From Fimbriimonadia bacterium (GTDB lineage Bacteria > Armatimonadota > Fimbriimonadia > Fimbriimonadales > JABRVX01): DNA of 64,000 nt. This document shows positions 28,168 to 35,900 of the stretch, piece by piece. Made by a program: the position numbers and the translations under genes. Positions within the stretch are counted from its first letter, which is position 1, and each line of letters begins with the position of its first letter. A model generated the notes under the pieces. That model was not told the origin of the DNA. It ran no database searches and was given only the letters and a program-made list of their open reading frames with translations. The stretch spans positions 1-64,000 of the forward strand of contig JABRVX010000048.1 of the NCBI GenBank assembly GCA_039961735.1, given 5' to 3'.

Positions 28168-31077
28168 CTAGCGCGTGAGCACCACGGGGCTCACGACCCT
28201 AACCTGTTCGCCGTTCGAGCCGGTCGCAGTGACCTGCGCCAGGTACACGCCTGGCGGCACTGAGATGCCTGCCTGGTCGCGACCATTCCACACGGCCTGA
28301 TTGGCGCCTGCCGCCCGCGAGCCGCTGGACAGAACGGCCACTTGCTTTCCGGTCTGGGAGAGAATGCTAACGCTTACATGGGCCTCGCGGTTCAACGAGT
28401 ACACCACCGTGTAGCTCACACTCCCTCGACCTTTGGACGATGTGACTCCCAATCCCGTTACCATCAGCTTGGCTGCGGAGGCCGGGGTCGCCACGACCTT
28501 GAAGAGCCTAGGCGTCCCGTCTCCATCGGGTCGGAAGCTGTAGCTGCTCGTATGGTTCATCGAGACTCTGCGCCCGGACACCGTGTCCACCAACGTGTAG
28601 GACACTCCCGAGCTCGAGCGAACGATCTCCTCCCACTCCAACGTAACGTCACCGTCGACGTTCGGTGCAACCACCGACAGGGTCCACTCCATGTTGCGCG
28701 TGCTAGCCGGCTTTAGGAGCTGGGCGTAAGGTGTTCGGCCGTCGTCCCCGAGGAGGGTTAGTCTCACGGATTCGATCGGTGCTGGCGCCTTCGGCACGGC
28801 ATCAAACGCCGCGTCTGGGTCCGAAGTGACGCCGATGTAGTTACGTGCGTCGCGCATGCCACCTGCAGTTGCGGCGAGTCGCAGTGCCCATCCGTCGCCA
28901 CGAATGGCCGGGCGATCATCGCCGGGAGCGCGAGATGAGGTCGGGAGCGGGTGAACAATCAGCTTGCAGTCCTTGCGGCAGTAGACCCAAGCACCCTCCC
29001 ACGGGTAGAGCTGGCCCTGTGGTGCAGCGCGCCAGGTATATGCTAGCTCCGTGGGGGACCAGCGATAGATCTGTGGCCTGATGAACTCGTCCGCGATGGC
29101 CTCCTGCAGGCTCATTCGCTTGTTTACCGACTGCACCTCGACCGTGTTCCAATCCACCACGAAGGGGAATGGGTTACCGAACATCTGCCAACCAGGCTTC
29201 AGTCCGATGCTATACGAGTTATCAGTGTCCGGTGGGTTTTGCACTGGCAGCGGCGTGGCTAGCGGAATGGTCAGGAAGTAACCCACGCCGAAGGGTCGGA
29301 AGTCGCCGGAGACACCCACCTTCGTCACGTCGGCATCGGGCGGGGAGAAGGAAGCCCTCGCGTCGCTGGTATCCGATTGAGTGTATCGTGCCCACTCTCC
29401 GTCGGGCACGGGGTTGCCATTTCGGTCCTGGTAGACGAATCGTTGAAGCCGGAATGTGCCAGCGATTAGCTGCTCCGGACGTGCAGTCCCGACACCATAG
29501 GGCACGGCGAACATCGCAGTTCCAGCCGGTTGCACCCTGGGCTGAACTCGGAACGTTCGCGTGGGCACAGGCGAGATAGGATTCCCGTTGATGGCGCTCG
29601 TTGCCGTGACCGACAGGGTGTGCGAGCCGCTGGAGAACGCACGCGTGAAGTCAATCTCAGAGAAGACACTGTCAATGGGTGTAATGGTGCCGTGCGGAAT
29701 CACCGTCGTGCCGTCACGCACTACAACCGACTCGGGCACGACGTTGCCGAGTCGGATGCGAACGCGAATGTTCGTGTACTCGAAGACCTCGTTGGCTGCG
29801 GGTGTCAGGAACTGCACCGACCCGCCGAAGCGACGCAGTGCCTCGAAGAGGTCGATCTCACCGTAACCATAGTCGGGGTTCGGCACACTCAAGTTGTGCG
29901 TGTTAGCAGAGGAGCGTAGTACGTCGAACACATCCGTTGGCGCGACACCCTGAGAGAGCAGCATCGCGATAGCCCCGGAAGCCATTGGCGCGGAGAACGA
30001 AGTTCCCACTGCCGTCGTGTAGATGCCGCGCATGTCCATGACCGTGGTGGCCTCCGACGGCCCGTACCCGTCTCCGGCGGGTGCGGCGAAGTCCACTTTG
30101 CGCGATCGATCGGTCGAGCCTGGGTTGGAATAGCTGGCGATTGCGCCTCCGCGTGCCGTGGCACCGATGGAGATGACGTTCTTGTAGCTTGCCGGCCAAC
30201 CTGCCAGGACCGGTCGGTCGTTGCCCGACGATGCGACTATTAGTGTTCCCTGGTTGAAGATCTGGTTGATTAGCTCCTCTTCACGGGCACTTTGGTTGTA
30301 ACTACCGAGGCTGAGATTTAGGACGGCCACTTTGGGTGTGCGCGAGTTGTTATAGTCGACCACCCACTGGAGCGACTCCTCGTACAAGGCCGCAGAAAAG
30401 AACCAGGGGTTATCCGTGGCACGGATTGGGAGAATCTTGATACCCTCCCAGCACACGCCGGCCATACCGATCGCGTTGTTCGTTGCCGCGGCAATCACAC
30501 TCGCTACCATCGTCCCGTGCGAGTCCGGCCAGTTAGGGCCTGGGCTGGGGTCGTCGCTGTCGTCGTCGGCGTTATAGCCTGGCAGCAATCGAGATTGCCC
30601 ACCCCCGAGCTGGAAGTCGGGGTGCGATATGTCTACTGACGTGTCCAACACGCAGACGACTATCCCGTCCTTGCCCTTCTGGAAGTCCCAGGTTAGGTGC
30701 ACGTTCATCTGCTTGAGATTCCACTGCTGCGAGTAGAGGGGATCGTTCGGTGTCTGCTCGTGTCGGAAGTACTTCCAGTTCGGCTCCGGATTTCGGACTC
30801 CGGGTAGCTTGGCGAGATCCGCCGCCTTCTCGGCGGCAAGCTGCGATGCGTTAGGCATCGCGGCCTGCTTGACGCGGAGCAGGAAGGAGTTGGGCACTCT
30901 CATGGCGCGCACGAACTCCAGTCCATTTGCGTCCGCAAAGGCCCTAGCCTGGGCAACGGTGGTGCCTGGTGCCAGCGTCACGCGGATCTCTCCGTTGACG
31001 ACAGCTCCTGCCTCGTTCGTCTGCGCAGCAACTGCTGCAGCAAACGCTAGGCTTAGTCCAATCAACCATTCTCTCAT
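28168..31077 (-). CDS. Secreted subtilisin-like (S8) serine protease with FlgD-like C-terminal module
   Basis: A 969-residue exported protease. After the signal peptide (about 1-19) there is a fervidolysin-like propeptide (GEIRVTLAPGTTVAQARAFA) and an S8 catalytic domain. Its triad is Asp145 (VLDTSVDISHPDF), His187 (DSHGTMVASVIA) and Ser360 (GTSFSAPMASGA), with the oxyanion Asn286 (SSGNDRPV). Beta-rich linkers follow, then the roughly 430-residue module shared with its neighbours (GWQMFGNPF near 629, VWNGRDQAGISVPPGVY) and the end VVLTR. GAGGTGG precedes the ATG. It is probably secreted or surface-anchored and could also process co-encoded surface proteins, by inference. Confidence 0.92.
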   Translation of the reverse strand: MREWLIGLSLAFAAAVAAQTNEAGAVVNGEIRVTLAPGTTVAQARAFADANGLEFVRAMRVPNSFLLRVKQAAMPNASQLAAEKAADLAKLPGVRNPEPNWKYFRHEQTPNDPLYSQQWNLKQMNVHLTWDFQKGKDGIVVCVLDTSVDISHPDFQLGGGQSRLLPGYNADDDSDDPSPGPNWPDSHGTMVASVIAAATNNAIGMAGVCWEGIKILPIRATDNPWFFSAALYEESLQWVVDYNNSRTPKVAVLNLSLGSYNQSAREEELINQIFNQGTLIVASSGNDRPVLAGWPASYKNVISIGATARGGAIASYSNPGSTDRSRKVDFAAPAGDGYGPSEATTVMDMRGIYTTAVGTSFSAPMASGAIAMLLSQGVAPTDVFDVLRSSANTHNLSVPNPDYGYGEIDLFEALRRFGGSVQFLTPAANEVFEYTNIRVRIRLGNVVPESVVVRDGTTVIPHGTITPIDSVFSEIDFTRAFSSGSHTLSVTATSAINGNPISPVPTRTFRVQPRVQPAGTAMFAVPYGVGTARPEQLIAGTFRLQRFVYQDRNGNPVPDGEWARYTQSDTSDARASFSPPDADVTKVGVSGDFRPFGVGYFLTIPLATPLPVQNPPDTDNSYSIGLKPGWQMFGNPFPFVVDWNTVEVQSVNKRMSLQEAIADEFIRPQIYRWSPTELAYTWRAAPQGQLYPWEGAWVYCRKDCKLIVHPLPTSSRAPGDDRPAIRGDGWALRLAATAGGMRDARNYIGVTSDPDAAFDAVPKAPAPIESVRLTLLGDDGRTPYAQLLKPASTRNMEWTLSVVAPNVDGDVTLEWEEIVRSSSGVSYTLVDTVSGRRVSMNHTSSYSFRPDGDGTPRLFKVVATPASAAKLMVTGLGVTSSKGRGSVSYTVVYSLNREAHVSVSILSQTGKQVAVLSSGSRAAGANQAVWNGRDQAGISVPPGVYLAQVTATGSNGEQVRVVSPVVLTR

Positions 31078-31125
31078 CTAGCCCACCTCGAATGTCCGAA
31101 GTCGCACACTACTCGAGCTACCAAC

Positions 31126-32886
31126 CTATCTTCCCGGCGACGGCGGCGGTGGCGGCTCGTCAACCGGCGTGAACTCCCACGGCTCGGAGAACACGTAGCG
31201 ATTGCCGTTCTTGTCTGGCACGGGCCCTGGGACGTCGTTAAGGTTGCGCGCACCGACTCGCCAATACAGCCGCTTGGCTCCAGGGAACAGGCCCCGGATA
31301 TCGAGCGTGTCGCTGCTCAAGATTCCGCTCTGCTGAGTCGTCGGGAGGAAGAACACGTTGCGCACCGCCGTCCCTCGCGGGAATGTCAGGTCACGGGAGA
31401 CCTGCACCACATAGTGGTTCGCGCCGGTTACCGCGCGCCACGAGAATCGCACGGTCTTCAGGTTGACGCTCTCCGAGCCGTTGACCGGCTGCTCGAGGCC
31501 CACCTGCTCTAGAACGGTAGCTGTGCCCCGAGCGTTCACCGGATCGCTCTCGAAGAAGCAGTCCGCCTGGTCGTCGCCACCCCCACCCGGAAGGTCGATG
31601 GACTTGACCCGGTAGACAAGCGAGAGCGAGTAGTTGTAGGTGCGTCCGGGAACCAGCGCCACTTCCGTCCCTTCTTCGGTTCCCGGGTCCTCGATGCAGT
31701 CGGTTCCGGGCCCGATGAGCTCGACCTGCCGCCAGTTGAATGCGAGCGGCGTAGTGTCGTCTATGAAGAAATTCTCGGTACCTAGGACGACCCCGATCGG
31801 AGCGTTGGCTACGTCGCTGCGCCAGATGTGCCACTCTACGCGGGTGTAGTTTGCAATCGCGAAGATGTTCGGATTCCAACTTACCTTCACACCTGAGCCG
31901 CGAGCGGGATCGAATACCGCTTCTGTCGTGAGGTCGTTGGTTGCTGTGTTGCTTCCGCCGCCTCCCGGCCCTGTGATGAGTGCTAGGACCAGGCCGACGA
32001 CCAAGGCGGTTACAAAGATGTTTCCGAGGTTCTTCTGCTTTGGCGCCCCTCGAATTACCTTCGTGCCCACGATCTTGAGCTCCTCGACGGGGAAGATCGC
32101 TCTTGCTTTGTCGCCCGGCCGAACACCCTTCGTGCTCTCGATTACCGCCGCTTCGGCATCGTCTGCAGAGACTTCGATTACCTTTATGGTGGCCACGTAG
32201 TCACCGTATCTGAGAACGAGCATCTCCATGCCCGGGCGGATGCCTTCGCGCGCCCCCTTGTTCATCAGGACCTTCTGGGGGTTCGCGAACAGGATGGTCG
32301 CATCCGGAATCTTCAGGCTAGAGATCGTGGTGACGGCCTCGAGCGCGGCAAGCTGGATGGCCTCCTGAACAAGGGCGTCTTCGCCTCCGGTCATCCCGAC
32401 GCGGCCGGTGCTTTCACCGATCACCCCACTGGCACCGCGGATCGCCCGACCCGATGCCGAGTCGTATACGTACACGCTCATCACGACACGAGCCTTGAGT
32501 GGGTTCTTGGTGATCAGCACTTGATCCACCGTGCCAGACACGATGGCCTCGCACTGAAGCTCCTGCCCGATCTTTAGGTACTTGAGCCGGTCGAGCGGGG
32601 GCGCCATGCCGAGGTCCTTCAGTGTCTGATCCACGGTGTTCTTGGGCAGAACATCGTATCGCTGGCTCTTGCTCAGCTCAATGCGGACGCTGTCGGTTGC
32701 CATGGCCGCTGTTGCTGCACCGCCGTAGTCGGATCGGTTCACGAACTCGACCACTGCCCAACTCGGCAGTTCGACCTGCGCCTGCGCTCTTCCGGTTGAG
32801 AACCCCTGGTAGCAAGTCAGGAGCATGCTTACCGCGAGCACTCGGCTGATGGTGCGCGCCAACGGCGTCTTGATGAAACGTCTCAC
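31126..32886 (-). CDS. CsgG/TolB-like exported protein with central membrane helix and FN3-like C-terminus
   Basis: A 586-residue protein. The signal sequence reaches about residue 36 (LAVSMLLTCYQGFSTGRAQA). Residues 38-195 resemble the CsgG/FlgO/TolB-N fold (LPSWAVVEFVNRSDYGG, RIELSKSQRYDVLPKNTVDQ, CEAIVSGTVDQVLI, VVMSVYVYDSASG). About 205-270 is FlgT-C-like (NKGAREGIRPGMEMLVLRYG, GVRPGDKARAIF). One hydrophobic helix lies at 289-306 before a Gly/Ser linker. The rest is beta-rich and FN3-like (VNLKTVRFSWRAVTGANHYV). The start is GTG at 32886 with GGAGGAG 9 nt upstream. Such folds form secretion channels or assembly factors in curli and flagella; the role here is inferred. Confidence 0.65.
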   Translation of the reverse strand: MRRFIKTPLARTISRVLAVSMLLTCYQGFSTGRAQAQVELPSWAVVEFVNRSDYGGAATAAMATDSVRIELSKSQRYDVLPKNTVDQTLKDLGMAPPLDRLKYLKIGQELQCEAIVSGTVDQVLITKNPLKARVVMSVYVYDSASGRAIRGASGVIGESTGRVGMTGGEDALVQEAIQLAALEAVTTISSLKIPDATILFANPQKVLMNKGAREGIRPGMEMLVLRYGDYVATIKVIEVSADDAEAAVIESTKGVRPGDKARAIFPVEELKIVGTKVIRGAPKQKNLGNIFVTALVVGLVLALITGPGGGGSNTATNDLTTEAVFDPARGSGVKVSWNPNIFAIANYTRVEWHIWRSDVANAPIGVVLGTENFFIDDTTPLAFNWRQVELIGPGTDCIEDPGTEEGTEVALVPGRTYNYSLSLVYRVKSIDLPGGGGDDQADCFFESDPVNARGTATVLEQVGLEQPVNGSESVNLKTVRFSWRAVTGANHYVVQVSRDLTFPRGTAVRNVFFLPTTQQSGILSSDTLDIRGLFPGAKRLYWRVGARNLNDVPGPVPDKNGNRYVFSEPWEFTPVDEPPPPPSPGR

Positions 32887-32938
32887 TTCAGTTTCTCCTC
32901 CGTAATCCGGATTCTCATACCGATCCTTGGTGTGCGCC

Positions 32939-35900
32939 TTAGCGCTTCAGCACGATAGGCGCCACGGCGCGAGCAATCTGGCCGTCCTCGGTCGTGGCCC
33001 GCACCTCAATCGTATACATGCCGGGCGGCACAGACACGCCCTGACTATCTCGCCCATCCCACGTTACGGACTGCACACCAGCAGTCGCAACCAGTCGATC
33101 GTCAATCACGCGCACTCGCTTGCCGGATGCCGACAGCACGGTCACCTGGACACTGGCCTCTGTCGAGAGGGTGAAGCTGACCGATGCCACCCCGCTCCGA
33201 GTCGCCTGGGCAACGGGGTTCGTGATACGCAGCACCCTATTCGCTGAGATCGACTCGATGCGGAACTTGCGCGCCGCACCGTCCGAAGGCACGAAGCTGT
33301 AGGACGAGGTTGAGCGCATGAACACTCGCTTGCCGGTCTGCTCGTCCATTAGAACGAGGTTCAGGTTGCGAGGCAATTGACTCATCGCGGGCCAGCGCAG
33401 TGTTACCTGCGAGCCGGCACCGTTCGTCTCTACCACGAAATTCCAGACCTGAGTCCCGGCAACGGGCCCACGAACGTCCGAGATGTACCTACCGGAGCGT
33501 ACACCCCAGTCCGTGCGAGGTACGTACACGCGCACGTAGTTCTCCTCATCAGAAGGCGGCCGCGGGAAGTCGTACCTGCTATCGAACCCGTCTGTCGCAC
33601 TGCTCGCGACGCCGATGAACGCTGCCGTATCCTGAAGCCCTGTCTCTGTGTGGACATGGATGGGCAAGCGCCAGCCATCGGTCAGTCGCCACCAATCGGA
33701 ACCTTCGGGACCGTAGGCCCTGCCGTCACCGCCTGGTGCCGAACCGCCAGCAGGATCCACCAGCAACGTCACGTCCTCATAGGCCAGGAACCATGCACCC
33801 TGGTACTGTCCCAGTGTTAGGCTTTCGTCCTTCACCAGGAAGCCGGACTGCATCTTCCAGATGATGGGTACTACCCACCCGGCAGCCACTGCCTCGTTAT
33901 AGCCGAGGACGCCTCCCGGTCCACTTATGAAGCTGTTACCCAGCCGAACGTCGAACTGGAACGGATCGCCGATCAGGTTCCACCCCTTCTTGATAGCGAT
34001 TGGGTAGATGTTGTTCGGGTCGGCAGGCGTTCCAGGCGTGGTAAGCGCCATGTTCGTGTCGTTGGACAGGAAGTAGCCTCGGCCGAGTCGGAACCGGTCC
34101 GCCGGTGCCATCGGGTAGTTGAGGAACAACTGCCTGTCAACGTCCCAAGTCGTCAGCTTGAAGTTAAGACCACCGTTGAGCAGCTGCTTCGGATCGTCGG
34201 TCAGGTAGTTGAACGGAACCGAGATCAGGTTGATGAACCTCGCGAAGTTCGCCAGCGGAGTTAGGATGATGTCGTCGGCATACTTGGGCAATCCATCCGG
34301 CGGAGTGTCCCCGTCCGGCACTGTCACCGTGATAGGTGCAGGTGGCCGGAATCCGGTCCCCGTGGTGTCCACGTGCACTGTGTACGTGTTGATGTTGTCA
34401 CCCAACTTGCAGTCGGGGGCGGCGAACTCATAGTTATAGACGTTGCCACCCGAGGTAATCGGCGGCGAGAACGTCACCGTGTTGCACACCGTCACGTCGT
34501 TGAGCTTCACGAGCACAGGCAGACCGGCGGGTGCGGCCTCGAAGCTACTGCCGCTCAGCCTCGTCTTGACATAGCCACGAAGGGTGCGAGGCGAGACCGG
34601 TGTCAACTGGACGTCCTGCGTGATCGACGAGCCAGAAATAACGTTCACCGAGATATCGTCCCGGGTACGGAAGCCGAATGCCGACACCACGAGAACGTAG
34701 TTCCCCGCAGGAAGGTCTATGCCACTGCCCGCGAAGTCGTACTGACCGTTGCCATCGGTCAGCACGGGGCCATAGGTCACCTGTTGCCCGAACCGGGTGA
34801 TACGAGCAGTTAGTTGCGCGCCGGGAATGACAGGATTCCCCTCTTCGGTAGATGTCACGGTTCCGGTGACGTTCCCAGGCGGCCTAAAGATGATGAACGT
34901 GTCGGAGCCAGGCGGATCCGGGTTGCCGGTGTTTACGGTCGTCGTGACGCCAGCATCCACCACGACGGTCGCGGACGGCGGCTGGCTAGTATCAGAGAAT
35001 CCTATCGCAGTGCCGTCAACGGTAACCGTCCAGTTACCTCGGTTGCAGGTGATAAGGAACCGACCCTGGCTGTCCGTCAGACCGGAAACGGGCGGAATAG
35101 TCGGGAAGTCGGAGGTCAGCGTAACCGTCACGTTGCCCACCGGCGAGCCGTTCTCATCCACGACTCGCCCGGTTACGGATCCCGGTGGCTCTTTCGTGAT
35201 AATCAAGTTGATAGTGTTGGCATCTTCCTTGTTGACCTGGCCACCGTGGATACCCAGGATCACCTCGGGGTGTTGGATACGGAAGCCGGGCTTGACAGCG
35301 TCCACGAAGTAGTGACCCGGCGGCAGACCGGTGATTACATACTCCCCGTTGGAATCAGTCAAGGCCGCTCCGAGCACCTGGCCGACCGTTGTGGGGTCCT
35401 TTCCGTTCCCACTGATCCACCGGACGAGCACACCTGCTTCCGGCCTCTTCTCCAGCGTGTCCGGGTCTATCGCCTCGACCTTACCATAGGCCCGGGCGGT
35501 CCTCATCCAGCACAGCATGCCATGAAGCTGCTCGTAGCGACGACTGTCCGACCACGCTACGTCTCCATATATTGGGACCGTGATCACTCGATGCGACGAG
35601 TGGACCCCCTCCAACCCGTACGAAAGAAACACAGTCTTAGCTCTCGACGCGTGCGTTGCCGCTACCGAGGCGAAGCCACCTGAAGAGTACCTATAGGGTC
35701 TCCAAGTCGTCGGAATGCTAACCGTGCCGACCGCATTGATGGAGTCGATCCAGAGCTGGTTCCAAGCACCGTCGATGGTGACTGACCCGGCCACTAACAC
35801 ACCTGGTGTTTGGAGCTGCAATCCGAACGGCGTCTTTACCAACTGCGCCGGATCCGCCAGGAAGTTCTGCTGCGCCCAATCGTCGAGCTCGCCGTCTGGG

